The notes beneath the pieces are model-generated. The model did not search any database, had not been told where the DNA came from, and worked only from the letters and a program-made list of their open reading frames with translations. DNA of 24,904 nt from Rhodocyclaceae bacterium UBA1310 (GTDB lineage: Bacteria; Pseudomonadota; Gammaproteobacteria; Burkholderiales; Rhodocyclaceae): positions 1-24,904 of the forward strand of contig DBTS01000045.1 of NCBI GenBank assembly GCA_002307175.1. Reading direction: 5' to 3'. Below are positions 15,494-24,712 of the stretch, in pieces; the first letter of the stretch is position 1, and each line of letters begins with the position of its first letter. Both the position numbers and the translations under genes were made by a program.

Positions 15494-16195
15494 CTAGTTG
15501 AAATGCCGCACGCCAAGCACATCGCTGATGTTGATCTGTACATCCATCACGGAAGGCACTGCCTTGCGATCTTTCCTGCCAGGGATGAAACGTGTCTCTT
15601 CAAACATGGTTCTGAGCGGTCTGGCTGCTTCTTGCTCACTCTCCGGGACGCGAACCACAACATTCTGCACCCTGCCAGTAGCATCCACATACACCTTCAC
15701 CGCGACAGGCGATTCATTCAAGGCCATGCCTTCGAGATATTTTGAATCCGGCCGGGTGATCGGCATCGGGATGATATCCAGCGTACTGGCAGGCAGATAG
15801 TCGCCATAAGGGTCCTTGGCAGGCAACTTGTCTTCGGGGCCCTCCGTCTGCGGCTTGGCCTGAATCTCGTCTGCTGAAGGATCAAGCCCCTGTGAAGGGC
15901 TTGCATCACGGACTGCCGTTGGGGGTGCGGCAACAAGAGCCGGAGCAGTAGCGGCCTCCGGTGCAGGCACTTCCGGCTCTGGTGGAATCACTTCGTGTCG
16001 CCCGGCCGGCACAGCCGCCAGGCTTGCTGACAAACTGACAGGGCGAGGCTGAGCACCGGCAGGGTTGAGATTCCCCTTGTCTCCGGTGATCAGGCCCCAG
16101 CCCAGCAGGGCATGCACTGCAAGCGAGACGGCAACAGCCACCCATAGAAAGCCTGCACGCCCCGTCTGTGCTGCAACACCCTGCGTATCGCTCAC
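15494..16195 (-). CDS. TonB-like protein translationally coupled to pilY1
   Basis: 233 residues from a GTG start at 16195 that overlaps the pilY1 stop (GTGA), so translation is coupled. One membrane helix (about 15-36, FLWVAVAVSLAVHALLGWGLI) has the TonB-type Ser-xxx-His pair at S24 and H28. A Pro/Ala/Glu-rich spacer runs from about 45 to 130. The C-terminal domain has a TonB-like pattern: VAVKVYVDATGRVQNVVV, LRTMFEETRFIPGRKDRKAVPSVMDVQI. No exbB or exbD lies nearby; those at 7333-8171 or others in the genome could serve it. Known role of TonB is to pass proton-motive energy to the outer membrane. A role in pilus or PilY1 function is inference from position only. Confidence 0.75.
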   Translation of the reverse strand: MSDTQGVAAQTGRAGFLWVAVAVSLAVHALLGWGLITGDKGNLNPAGAQPRPVSLSASLAAVPAGRHEVIPPEPEVPAPEAATAPALVAAPPTAVRDASPSQGLDPSADEIQAKPQTEGPEDKLPAKDPYGDYLPASTLDIIPMPITRPDSKYLEGMALNESPVAVKVYVDATGRVQNVVVRVPESEQEAARPLRTMFEETRFIPGRKDRKAVPSVMDVQINISDVLGVRHFN

Positions 16196-19100
16196 TCAAT
16201 CACCGGTACAACACGCCAATTCAAACGCTTTAGCGTACCAGAGCTGGTGAAATTACCTGTCACCTGGTCCACACCCCCAGTGGTTTTTCCGGCAAGCAAT
16301 CTGGTGGTGCCGTTAACACTGTAGAAACTCAGGTTACGCACCGAATTTGCGCTCGCAATACTGGCCACCTGCGTTCCGTTGCTGGTCAGCACGCTTTCCC
16401 CCGTCGTCATACTAAGTGCATAGATAGTACTGGAGCCGGATGCATCGCAAGCGGTACTGGTAGGTAGCGTCGTTGCAAACGCAATGATACCATCATCATA
16501 CGTTGGCTGTACTACGATACGTGAGGCAATACTCGTGGCAGAATCCACCGGCAAATCATAGTAGTAACCCATCTCTGTGGATGTGGTGGCACTGATCGCG
16601 GACAACAGATTGGTGGTCTGCGTCAGATTTGATCGCGTAATCGGGAAAGAGAAGCCATCCGGCAAGGTGGTGGAGGTATAGAAACCACCAGCAGCACCTG
16701 TGCCATCGCGAACCTCATAGAAAGTCTGTTGGTCGCTGCTGGAGATATCACTATCCGCAAGCAGGCGCCCGGTACCGATCATCACATAACGCGCAGCGGA
16801 ATCCGAATCAGCTTCCACCAACGGGCGGGTCGTGACCGGCTGCAGCGTGTTGGAACTATTCTTGAGCTGTGCAATCTTGGTCGGTGCGGCATAGCTGCCG
16901 GTTGTTCCCGTCACATCCAGACGCCATACATTGCCCTGCAGATCGGCACCATAGATGGCATCAGCCACGAAGTTGGCACTGCTCGGGATGAACGCCGTAA
17001 TGTGTGCCAGATTCAAAGGCGAACTCGTGCTGCCTTCCGTGGTAGCGACAGTTTCCAGCAGCGCCCCGGTACGCGGATTGACAAAGAAGAAATAGCCCTT
17101 GCCATCATCGTTGTTGTACCCCGAGGTGAGCACCACCACCCAGCCATACTTGGCCGTCTTGACGATCAGCGGATCACCATAGCTATAGCCCATATGGGTC
17201 GCGGTGAATTCCCACAGCACCTTGCTGGCCGTCGTTGTTTCGGTCGTCCAGCTGGTCGGGTCGGTCACATCAATGGCGTAATAGCCCTTTCCGCCCTTGC
17301 CGAGGCCACCCACCAGCAGGGTGCGCCAATCATTGGTAGTCGCCGTGGGGCTGGATGTCTTGTAGAAATCCACGTCACGGGTAATCGGCGTGGCATTCAC
17401 AAAATAATGGTGCGAGAAAGAAGACACCCCCAACGAGGCCAGGCCGGAAGTAGCTGCGGTACTCGAATCGCCGTACATGAAACTCGGGATGTAGGCAAAA
17501 AGCTCGAGACCGCCGGCAGATGTTGTTGTGCCATCAAACGCATGCAGCATGCCATCGTTGGCGCCCGCATACACGACTGTCTTGCGTGAGGCGTACTTGG
17601 TCTTGAAAGTGCCATAACCAGGGTTGTATTCATCAGCATAACCAGCACTCGGCACGCCAAGCACCGTCAGGCTGGCATCGACAATATCCCCCAGGCGGAA
17701 ACCCGTAGAGGTACCCGACACTGTGTAAGTACGATCACGGTAAGCCCCTCCGTTTGCCACTTCCTTGGTGTGATCGCCGCGCAGATAGCTCACATAGTTG
17801 GTGGCTGACTGTGAAGCCGATGCCACGCCACTCACATTTGAAAAAGATGCGTAATAGGTACGGCTCGACAGGGACGCAGACGCCAGCGACGTGCTTTCAA
17901 ACGGCAAGGCAGCGCCGGCCGATGTGCAACAAGTGACGATGATGCGTGAGGTAGGTGTCATCGTCTCGAGCTGCGTACGCGCGTCCCATACGGCAGCCCC
18001 ATACGTTGGAGTCCCACTGGCGTCATATGTAACAGGCTTTGCCTGAACGTAACTGCTCCAGCTTGACGGATCATAATTGGCAACATAGTTGTAATTGCCA
18101 ACCAGATTCTGCGTAGGCGTTGGCGACGCCAGTGCAGTCGAGGTAGCCGAATTTACCTGAGACACGATCTGCGAGAACGCCGAGGTCAAACCGCTCTTCA
18201 TGGTATCGGCCTTGTTCGCGGTATAGTAATTGTCCGGGCGTTTATCCGTCTGTGCTCCGTTTGTGCCAACGTAATCACTGCTGGTCCACCATGCTTTATC
18301 CGGCAGGGTAGCAGTGCTTGAGTAAGCGGCATCGCCTGTATTCGTGACCTTCGAAGTATCAAAGCCACCATACTTTGTCGCAAGCCAGTACTGATTCTTC
18401 GATGTATAGGTCTGGTACTCCATGACGTCGAGCCAATACGTGCTAACTGTCTGGCTATCCGTCAGATCCGAACGGATATCGTTGGTATGCATGTAATAAG
18501 CCAGCCCCGCGATATTGTAAGTGCCGTTGGAAATGGCTTTCGTTGCCAGACCACTGATGCCTTCTCTGGTGCCTACCAGAGTCGTCGCGGCTCCGGACGG
18601 AATATCATCGTCGGTCGGAATCGTGCCGCCAGATGTCTTCAGTGATCCCGGCGTATCGCCGTCATAATTGGTATTGACGTCACCAATCCCCAGAATGAAA
18701 TTCTTCTGGCAGTAATACTTGATCGGATCATCCCAGGTCGTGATCACAGGAAAGCCATCCAGCATTTCCTTGGCATTATTGGTGCTATCAATATCCTGCG
18801 TCAGCGAGCTGTAGCGTGCCACATTCCCCTTGTTGCGGAAATAACGCGTGGCAGCGTAGTAGAGCTCGCTGGTTGGGTCATACTTCTTGTACCCGGTGTC
18901 GGTGACGATCTTGCCAAACTTGTTGAGGTAGTTGATCACCCCACTATTGACGATGGAAACACCCGTGGCGCTCGTTGTCGCGCTAGCATCCGAAGCATCA
19001 GGGTTCTGCACGAACTGGCCAGTCGTCGCACTCCATTCGGCAGCAGAATTGGTCAGTACATCTGTCGAAGTCGGTACTGGCTCGGTGGGGCCGACAAATT

Positions 19101-20025
19101 TCATCTTCGCGCGCAGCACCCCCCCATCCTTGGTCGTCGACCAGTCGTTGAGATAACCGAATGCGGCAAAACGCAACTTTGACGAATATTTCTGGATCAG
19201 CCCTTCAGGTTTGTAATTTGTCGTGCTGTATTGGGTGCAGTTGGTTTCCACGCCAGCGGTTGTATCGCAGACCAGTACGCGGATATACAATTTGTATATT
19301 GAAGATGCGCTCGCCTTTGAACTTGATGCTGTGGCATACGAATTCTGACCGGTATAAACGGTGCCGCCAGTGACCGTCCCCGATGACTGCTTGAGTGAGG
19401 TCGAACTCAGATCACCTGTGCTAGTGACCCACATCGCAATACCACCATTCCAGTCGCGCGAAGCTACCGAACTCCAGTTAAATGGAGTAGCTCCCGCAAC
19501 ATACGCACTAGCCAGCGTTTTATCCGGCGTTTCCGAGGAGTGACTTCCCTGTCCAGAGTTGTTGGTCTTTTCCAGGATTGTCGAGCCGACATCGTCAGTC
19601 ATGCGCGTTCCGCCGGTCAGTACCCAGCGGAAGGTGTCCATGGTCGACATGGAAGCCCAGTTCAGATAGTTCCCGCTCCACAGGGGCACTGATGCAGAGC
19701 TGGAACACGCATGCGTGCTCGCTGCCCCGTACGGCTTAAAGTAACTCAGCGCTTCAGTGGTCGAATTATAGACGTACAGGTAGCACTTGTTCGGATCAAA
19801 GTAGCCCAAAAACTCCGTCGAGGGAGTGTATGCAGTAGTACTTGGATAGGACGGACTCAGCGCCGTCGGATATTCCACCGATAGCACCAGCGCCAGATTT
19901 CCGGGCACGGAAAGAGAGGAAAACAGCGGTGAATCCGCCAGATCAATCGTGGCCTGAGCTGGCATCGCGGCACCCAGCAGGGCACTCAGGCCCAGAGGGA
20001 AAATCAGTTTCTGCAGTATCTTCAT
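16192..20025 (-). CDS. pilY1: PilY1-type type IV pilus tip/adhesin protein
   Basis: 1277 residues. The start MKILQK at 20025 is used because it opens a signal peptide (cleavage near MPAQA, about 25) and is preceded by GAGG; a longer frame to 20094 overlaps pilX and lacks a signal. The N-terminal half has LWSGNYLNWASM and DTFRWVLTGGTRMTDD, typical of betaproteobacterial PilY1. Where many homologues carry a von Willebrand MIDAS (DxSxS), this one reads NLALVLSVEYPT, so the metal site is absent. The C-terminal beta-propeller starts near residue 810 with VVYAGANDGMLHAFDG and continues with TLLVGGLGKGGKGYYAIDV. PilY1 sits at the pilus tip with the minor pilins and affects extension, adhesion and surface sensing. 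The gene is 43 bases after pilX. Confidence 0.93.
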   Translation of the reverse strand: MKILQKLIFPLGLSALLGAAMPAQATIDLADSPLFSSLSVPGNLALVLSVEYPTALSPSYPSTTAYTPSTEFLGYFDPNKCYLYVYNSTTEALSYFKPYGAASTHACSSSASVPLWSGNYLNWASMSTMDTFRWVLTGGTRMTDDVGSTILEKTNNSGQGSHSSETPDKTLASAYVAGATPFNWSSVASRDWNGGIAMWVTSTGDLSSTSLKQSSGTVTGGTVYTGQNSYATASSSKASASSIYKLYIRVLVCDTTAGVETNCTQYSTTNYKPEGLIQKYSSKLRFAAFGYLNDWSTTKDGGVLRAKMKFVGPTEPVPTSTDVLTNSAAEWSATTGQFVQNPDASDASATTSATGVSIVNSGVINYLNKFGKIVTDTGYKKYDPTSELYYAATRYFRNKGNVARYSSLTQDIDSTNNAKEMLDGFPVITTWDDPIKYYCQKNFILGIGDVNTNYDGDTPGSLKTSGGTIPTDDDIPSGAATTLVGTREGISGLATKAISNGTYNIAGLAYYMHTNDIRSDLTDSQTVSTYWLDVMEYQTYTSKNQYWLATKYGGFDTSKVTNTGDAAYSSTATLPDKAWWTSSDYVGTNGAQTDKRPDNYYTANKADTMKSGLTSAFSQIVSQVNSATSTALASPTPTQNLVGNYNYVANYDPSSWSSYVQAKPVTYDASGTPTYGAAVWDARTQLETMTPTSRIIVTCCTSAGAALPFESTSLASASLSSRTYYASFSNVSGVASASQSATNYVSYLRGDHTKEVANGGAYRDRTYTVSGTSTGFRLGDIVDASLTVLGVPSAGYADEYNPGYGTFKTKYASRKTVVYAGANDGMLHAFDGTTTSAGGLELFAYIPSFMYGDSSTAATSGLASLGVSSFSHHYFVNATPITRDVDFYKTSSPTATTNDWRTLLVGGLGKGGKGYYAIDVTDPTSWTTETTTASKVLWEFTATHMGYSYGDPLIVKTAKYGWVVVLTSGYNNDDGKGYFFFVNPRTGALLETVATTEGSTSSPLNLAHITAFIPSSANFVADAIYGADLQGNVWRLDVTGTTGSYAAPTKIAQLKNSSNTLQPVTTRPLVEADSDSAARYVMIGTGRLLADSDISSSDQQTFYEVRDGTGAAGGFYTSTTLPDGFSFPITRSNLTQTTNLLSAISATTSTEMGYYYDLPVDSATSIASRIVVQPTYDDGIIAFATTLPTSTACDASGSSTIYALSMTTGESVLTSNGTQVASIASANSVRNLSFYSVNGTTRLLAGKTTGGVDQVTGNFTSSGTLKRLNWRVVPVIE

Positions 20026-20068
20026 TGTTTTGCCTCGCCAATCGTCTGCTGCGTAAGCCGTGGAATGC

Positions 20069-20719
20069 TCATCGCGTGATGGTGGTCTGTGCATAAGTCT
20101 CGGTGTTGTGCGGCCCCGTTACCTTTACGGAGATCCGGTAGATAGCGCGATCACTGGTACCTGCGTTGTTGTCAAAGGCATCCTGGGTGGAATCCCCACT
20201 CAAGCCCCCCGAAGGCACATACGCACAACTGGTGTACTTTATGGTGGTAAAGCTGCCGCTGGTTGAACACTGCCGATCAATCACATAGCGGATCGTGACC
20301 TGCATCGAATTCGAGGCGGTATCCGTCGGGGTAATATCCAGCGACTTATTCATCGTGGACTCAAATTTGCTGCTATTGATCAGCACCAGTGGAATCCCCT
20401 GATTGTTTGAATCCAGCTTTGTCGAAGAATAATTCGCCGTATACAGGTCTGCCGCACGCACGTCATCGGAATACAGCGTGCCTGAGGTGCTCGTCATCGA
20501 TGTCATGGCGGCGGCAATGCCTAGATCAGCCTGGTTGACGAGATCGCGCTTGAAGGAGATGTTGCCCGCGATGTTCAATGTGGAATCCACCGAGCGGATC
20601 AGCGCCACCCCTGTAATCAGGAGGATCACCAGCGCGATCAGGGTCATGATGATCACGATCCCTGCCTGGCGTTTGCGCCGCAAGAGCAGGACGGAGCGGA
20701 TGGGTCGGTTTGCTTTCAT
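20069..20719 (-). CDS. pilX: PilX-type minor pilin
   Basis: 216 residues. The N-terminus (RRKRQAGIVIIMTLIALVILLITGVALIRSVDS) fits the PilX N-terminal domain: basic residues, then a pilin-like helix without Glu5, followed by NIAGNISFKRDLVNQADLGI. The C-terminal domain has Cys-containing strands (DRQCSTSGSF, KYTSCAYVP) and ends ISVKVTGPHNTETYAQTTITR. PilX joins FimU/FimT, PilV, PilW and PilE in the complex that primes pilus assembly and carries PilY1 at the tip. The ATG is two bases after the pilW stop, so translation is probably coupled. Confidence 0.88.
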   Translation of the reverse strand: MKANRPIRSVLLLRRKRQAGIVIIMTLIALVILLITGVALIRSVDSTLNIAGNISFKRDLVNQADLGIAAAMTSMTSTSGTLYSDDVRAADLYTANYSSTKLDSNNQGIPLVLINSSKFESTMNKSLDITPTDTASNSMQVTIRYVIDRQCSTSGSFTTIKYTSCAYVPSGGLSGDSTQDAFDNNAGTSDRAIYRISVKVTGPHNTETYAQTTITR

Positions 20720-20721
20720 GA

Positions 20722-21921
20722 TCAGAGCACCACGTTGTTGCGCAGGGGAATCGAGATTTCGATTTTGCGGTAGCGGAACTGTTTCTCCGCTGACGTGAAG
20801 GTGCGCGTCACCGTGCAGGTGTCGGTCGAGGCACAGGTCACGTCGCTGAAGAAAGTCATGGAATCCGGCGTCCCTGTTGTCGGCTTGCTGTTGTCATCAA
20901 GCTTCTCCTTGAGCGGTGAGCGCAGGATCAACCCGAGTCGGATGGCCTTGATGTTCTGCAACAGCCCGGCGGCAGTCGAAGAGCCGTCAGTCAGCGCGGA
21001 ATAGGAATATGTACCCGTGGAAGACGGGCTGACCCAGTAGTTGATCTTCTCGTCGGCATCGGTATCCACGCCGTACAGGGCATGCATTTCAAATACACCG
21101 TCTGCTACTGCCGTCAGAGGAGAATCACTGGTCTGAAGCAGGTCATAGGCGTACAGCACGTTGTTGTCGCCCACACCGATCGCCATGAACTTCGGCGCGT
21201 TATCATTGGTCACATTGCCGATATCAGCCACCACGGTCGAGCTGGTCATCGAAGTCAGCGTTGTGCCGCCTGTGTGGTAGGTGCCAGAAAGTGGCAGGCT
21301 CGTAGTCGATCCACCGCTGAAACCGGAGGTAACCTGATCGACTACGCAAGTGGCAGTCTTGCTGGCGCTGGTGAGCTGATCCACGAGCAGCACCAGATCG
21401 TTGCCGGAATAGCCGAAGGTGTTCTTCATGGCGAGCGTGTCTGCCGTGGGTGCCGTGGTCAGCACCGAATAGCTTTCGGCGCCACCTGCAGCACCTTCCA
21501 TGATGAGCAGCGCATCAGAGGTTTTTCCGCTCACATTGGGGGTGGTACCACCGGGCACGATCACCACGGGGGCAAGCCGCAAGGTAGTGCTGAGGCTGGC
21601 AAACGGAGCCGGCAAAGTGGCCGTACGTGGCAATATCGTGACGGCCGCTTTCGTTGCAGACAGGGGGCAGCCATAGGAACGCGCAGCCGTTTGCCCGAAG
21701 CCCGAGCCGGCGCCACGAATCCAGATGTCCAGCATGTAGGCTGCGTAGTTGCCGGCCTGATTGGTATCATTCACTCCGGTCTGAGTGCGCTTGCTGCCTT
21801 CAGAGGTTGCCATCACCGATGCAATCACCACCATCAGCATCATGCCGATCACCATCCCCACCATGAGTTCGATGAGGGTGACACCGCGCTGGAGAGCTCT
21901 CCACATTGTTTTTGGACTCAT
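20722..21921 (-). CDS. pilW: PilW-type minor pilin
   Basis: 399 residues. The ATG at 21921 overlaps the pilV stop (ATGA); the longer open frame upstream runs inside pilV and is a shadow. After a short leader (MSPKTMWRALQRG) comes VTLIELMVGMVIGMMLMVVI with Glu at mature position 5, a class III prepilin signal. The middle (DTNQAGNYAAYMLDIWIRGAGSGFG) and the large Ser/Thr-rich C-terminal domain match PilW. A final FRYRKIEISIPLRNNVVL is the usual closing strand. An alternative start at the next Met (MWRAL) is possible. The protein is a minor pilin of the tip complex. Confidence 0.9.
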   Translation of the reverse strand: MSPKTMWRALQRGVTLIELMVGMVIGMMLMVVIASVMATSEGSKRTQTGVNDTNQAGNYAAYMLDIWIRGAGSGFGQTAARSYGCPLSATKAAVTILPRTATLPAPFASLSTTLRLAPVVIVPGGTTPNVSGKTSDALLIMEGAAGGAESYSVLTTAPTADTLAMKNTFGYSGNDLVLLVDQLTSASKTATCVVDQVTSGFSGGSTTSLPLSGTYHTGGTTLTSMTSSTVVADIGNVTNDNAPKFMAIGVGDNNVLYAYDLLQTSDSPLTAVADGVFEMHALYGVDTDADEKINYWVSPSSTGTYSYSALTDGSSTAAGLLQNIKAIRLGLILRSPLKEKLDDNSKPTTGTPDSMTFFSDVTCASTDTCTVTRTFTSAEKQFRYRKIEISIPLRNNVVL

Positions 21922-22310
21922 GGAATCTGGACCTTCGTCACGTACTGGCTTTTCTGCACGCCCGTCCCACTCCGCCACGGTGCGCTCCAGGTAATCGTGA
22001 TGGTTGCCGGAGAGCCTGGTGCTACAACACCTGCACCGCTCGGCAAGCCGCCGTTGGCGGTATCGGCGACAGCGGTCTGCCACGCCGAATAGGTGCTGGG
22101 TGTCGCGGTGGTGGAGTTTTCTGCCCACATGTCTGAGGCGATCTTTGAAGCCAGTACGGCGGCGCGCATCCGATCATCCGAATCACTGGAGGTTTGCGAA
22201 CCATGGGCATGCAAAGCCAGCAGGCCCAGCACTCCGATGGAAAACAGCACAACCGAGACCAGCACTTCGACAAGCATGAACCCGCCGGTTCGTTGCTTTC
22301 TTTTCATCAT
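21918..22310 (-). CDS. pilV: PilV-type minor pilin
   Basis: 130 residues from the ATG at 22310, which overlaps the fimT stop by four bases; ATGs at 22319 and 22307 are alternatives. The leader MMKRKQRTGG is followed by FMLVEVLVSVVLFSIGVLGLLAL, a class III prepilin helix with Glu5. A short domain follows with SDSDDRMRAAVLASKIASDMW, the usual PilV signature, and ITITWSAPWRSG near the end. It forms part of the minor-pilin priming complex. Length is typical for PilV. Confidence 0.88.
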   Translation of the reverse strand: MMKRKQRTGGFMLVEVLVSVVLFSIGVLGLLALHAHGSQTSSDSDDRMRAAVLASKIASDMWAENSTTATPSTYSAWQTAVADTANGGLPSGAGVVAPGSPATITITWSAPWRSGTGVQKSQYVTKVQIP

Positions 22311-22930
22311 GATGTACACCCATCCGGAACCGTACTTGAGAGTACCTTGGCCGGATCACAGACCCTGACCCGCCCGCCCTGCTGCACTTCGACACGCAGG
22401 GGCCGATCCGCACCAGAAAGGCTCAGATCGAAAGTCATCAGACTGGTGCCGCTTGGCACCGTGCAGGAAAAACTCAGGCCGGTACTGCTGTTGCTCGCCA
22501 GGCGCCCTTCGGAGCTGAAACACAGCACAGCTGTTGCCGAGCCGGAATTCTTGGTGGCCACCGTTGCGCTGTACTGCGAGCCAATCGTGTTGACGAGAAA
22601 CACCTTGGCTGCGTCATCATTTCCCGACGTCACCGGGAGAACGTCTGCGTACCAGTTGCTGCCACTCGTTGAAGCAGCAGCAAGCGAGACATTCCCAGTT
22701 AGCTGGGTGGTACTCGTCGTCATCACGAACACCACCTGGCGACTGCGTTTGAGGGCCTCGCTCTGTGCCGTGCGCAGATCGTTCTGCAGAGATTCGGCAA
22801 TTGTGCGTACCTTGGAGTTGGCAATCCAGGTCTTCATGCTCGGTACCACGAGCATCGCGAGAATCGCCACGATTGCCAGCACGATCACCAGTTCGATGAC
22901 CGAGAAACCGGAGCGGAAACGTGTGCGCAT
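22307..22930 (-). CDS. fimT: FimT/FimU (GspH-like) minor pilin
   Basis: 207 residues. The ATG at 22930 shares one base with the pilE-like stop (TGATG). The leader MRTRFRSG precedes FSVIELVIVLAIVAILAMLVVP with Glu5. Then come MKTWIANSKVRTIAESLQNDLRTAQSEALKR, the FimT/GspH helix signature, and a beta domain with a Cys near FSSEGRLASN and a C-terminal pair (RVCDPAK, DGCTS). FimT/FimU-type proteins join the major pilin to the tip complex, and some FimT proteins bind DNA during natural transformation; neither can be proven here. Confidence 0.88.
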   Translation of the reverse strand: MRTRFRSGFSVIELVIVLAIVAILAMLVVPSMKTWIANSKVRTIAESLQNDLRTAQSEALKRSRQVVFVMTTSTTQLTGNVSLAAASTSGSNWYADVLPVTSGNDDAAKVFLVNTIGSQYSATVATKNSGSATAVLCFSSEGRLASNSSTGLSFSCTVPSGTSLMTFDLSLSGADRPLRVEVQQGGRVRVCDPAKVLSSTVPDGCTS

Positions 22931-23418
22931 CAATTGCACCCTCCGCCCTTGCGCGTGATCCAGCAGGTGCTGGAGACAACACTTCCCCACTTGGCCGGCG
23001 TCTTGGTGGTGGCCTTGGTATTGGATTGATCGATGGTATAGACGAAATCAGCGGTCATCCCGCTGCCTGTAACAGTGAGGGTATACGTCGAAGCAGTCAG
23101 AGTAGAAGTCGGGCACGAAAGCGAGAACGTCCCCCAGGTCTGATTGGCTGCATCCAGACAGGGGCTCGTATAGGTCCCGGTGGTAGCGTAAGTGCGGTTG
23201 TCCTGATAGAACTGTTCCATCTTGGTGCGCACAAAAGTCAGCCCGTTCATGCCATCAACGAGCTTGCCACGCAGGACGTAGTCGGAATACAGAGGAATCG
23301 CAATGGCCGCCAGAATAGCAATAATGGCCACCACGATCATGAGTTCGACCAACGTAAAACCTTTAGCCAAAACTCTGGTGTTTCTTTGCCACGCAACGCT
23401 CATAAGCTGTTTATTCAT
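22930..23418 (-). CDS. pilE: PilE-type (minor) type IV pilin
   Basis: 162 residues. AGGAAT lies about 8 bases before the ATG. A 20-residue leader ending LAKG is followed by FTLVELMIVVAIIAILAAIAIP, a classic class III prepilin sequence with Glu5. The C-terminal domain has two Cys pairs, in SPCLDA/FSLSCPTS and SSTCWITRKGGGC, the last like a disulfide-bounded D-region. It heads the minor-pilin operon. In Pseudomonas pilE is last, so gene order differs here. Whether this is the minor PilE or a major-type pilin cannot be settled from sequence, but its place with pilV-W-X-Y1 favours minor. Confidence 0.9.
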   Translation of the reverse strand: MNKQLMSVAWQRNTRVLAKGFTLVELMIVVAIIAILAAIAIPLYSDYVLRGKLVDGMNGLTFVRTKMEQFYQDNRTYATTGTYTSPCLDAANQTWGTFSLSCPTSTLTASTYTLTVTGSGMTADFVYTIDQSNTKATTKTPAKWGSVVSSTCWITRKGGGCN

Positions 23419-23496
23419 CTTTTATTCCTGATTTCGTCAATGGCCAAAGGCATACCCCATCGCCACACAGCCAACCCTATCGAGGCATGCGTAAGG

Positions 23497-23525
23497 TATA
23501 TATCTTTAGAGTTAAGCTACGCCAA
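23497..23525 (-). promoter_or_regulatory. Candidate sigma-70 promoter of the minor-pilin operon
   Basis: On the - strand, TTGGCG (23525-23520) and TATATA (23502-23497) are separated by exactly 17 bases. Each matches four of six consensus positions. It lies about 80 bases upstream of the pilE-like start, in an AT-rich spacer. Confidence 0.45.
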
Positions 23526-24016
23526 TTCTTTTAAAGATTTATCGCATCAGATGAGTGGTCATTTTTAACGCACGAAGAGCGGATAGAAGTATCTGATAAA
23601 AATAGAATTTATCTTTTATTTACATCACCACACAAGCCATAACCGGAACTGCGGTTCGCTGAACCGCCCTGATGATTTAGTCGCAACCAGATGTACTTAT
23701 CTTAAAATAGCCACTTATTTAATAAAATTAACATTTATTAATACTCACAAAGACAACACAATCACACCGCCGCTCTGCATATATTTAATACAGATAATCG
23801 AAAGTCATTTTATAGACATTATTTAGGACAATAGAATTTAAATCTCACTGTAAACAAATTTAAACAAAACTCACAATTGCGGAACCGATCACAGAACCCG
23901 ATGCGGCAAACTCGCGTTTAGGTGCGCAGACAAGGGCTTTCGCAGATGGCCGGAAACAGGCAAACTTCGCCCCTCGACCCGCTTTCTGCCTGAGGTTTGG
24001 TTTGCCAGAATCACAC
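23526..24016. other. AT-rich divergent spacer
   Basis: About 490 bases between the pilus operon and the phosphoesterase gene. Much of it (about 23600-23880) is strongly AT-rich with T and A tracts. A perfect hairpin, GCGGTTC-GCT-GAACCGC, lies at 23651-23667 with no T run. No gene was found. Both divergent promoters should be within or beside it. Confidence 0.55.
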
Positions 24017-24712
24017 ATGAGCAACCCGCTCGAACACATCCTGATCTGTGGGGATACGCACGGGCGTTTTGATCATCTGGCCTGGGCCGTGGAGGCATGG
24101 CAACCGCGCGCGCTGATCTTCACCGGAGACCTCGCGCCCACCGAACCGCTCGAACTAGAACTGGCGAAGCTTTTGCCGGATACCGAGGTGTGGTTCATCC
24201 ACGGCAACCACGACACGGATTCGGATGCGGGCTTCGACAGACTCTTCAACTCGGCCCTGGGCGACCGTAACCTGCACGGCAGAGTGGTGGAGATCGCCGG
24301 GGTACGCATTGCCGGCCTGGGCGGCGTGTTCCGCCAGCAGATCTGGATGCCGCCCGCAGAGCCTGCCTTCAGGACCCCTGAAGAGTATCTGCGCCGTACC
24401 GGCGAGGGCTGCCGCTGGCGCAACGGCCTGCCACGCAGGCACTACAGCTCGATCTTCGCCTGCGACGTGGGCACGCTGGCACAGTTGCGCGCCGACATCC
24501 TCATCACCCACGAGGCCCCTTCATGCCATAAGCATGGTTTTCATGTAATTGATGATCTGGCGCGCGCCATGCAGGTGAAAAGCATCTTCCATGGCCATCA
24601 CCACGAGACGCACGACTACACCCTGGAAGGCAGGCTTGAAGCCGGCCACTTCGACGCCTACGGGATTGCACTGCATGGCATCCGCCGGGCAGACGGAATG
24701 CTCATTGTCTGA
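24017..24712 (+). CDS. Calcineurin-like metallophosphoesterase
   Basis: 231 residues from the ATG at 24017; a TTG at 24002 would add five residues, and neither start has a strong ribosome site. The metal-binding motifs of the family are all visible in order: ICGDTHG (D-x-H), FTGDLAP, HGNHD, ITHEAP and HGHHH. Such enzymes bind two metal ions and hydrolyse phosphomono- or diesters. No signal peptide is seen, so it is likely cytoplasmic. The substrate is unknown. The gene is alone, and its TGA stop is immediately followed by the inverted-repeat end of a miniature element, so the original 3' end may have been altered. Confidence 0.88.
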   Translation: MSNPLEHILICGDTHGRFDHLAWAVEAWQPRALIFTGDLAPTEPLELELAKLLPDTEVWFIHGNHDTDSDAGFDRLFNSALGDRNLHGRVVEIAGVRIAGLGGVFRQQIWMPPAEPAFRTPEEYLRRTGEGCRWRNGLPRRHYSSIFACDVGTLAQLRADILITHEAPSCHKHGFHVIDDLARAMQVKSIFHGHHHETHDYTLEGRLEAGHFDAYGIALHGIRRADGMLIV

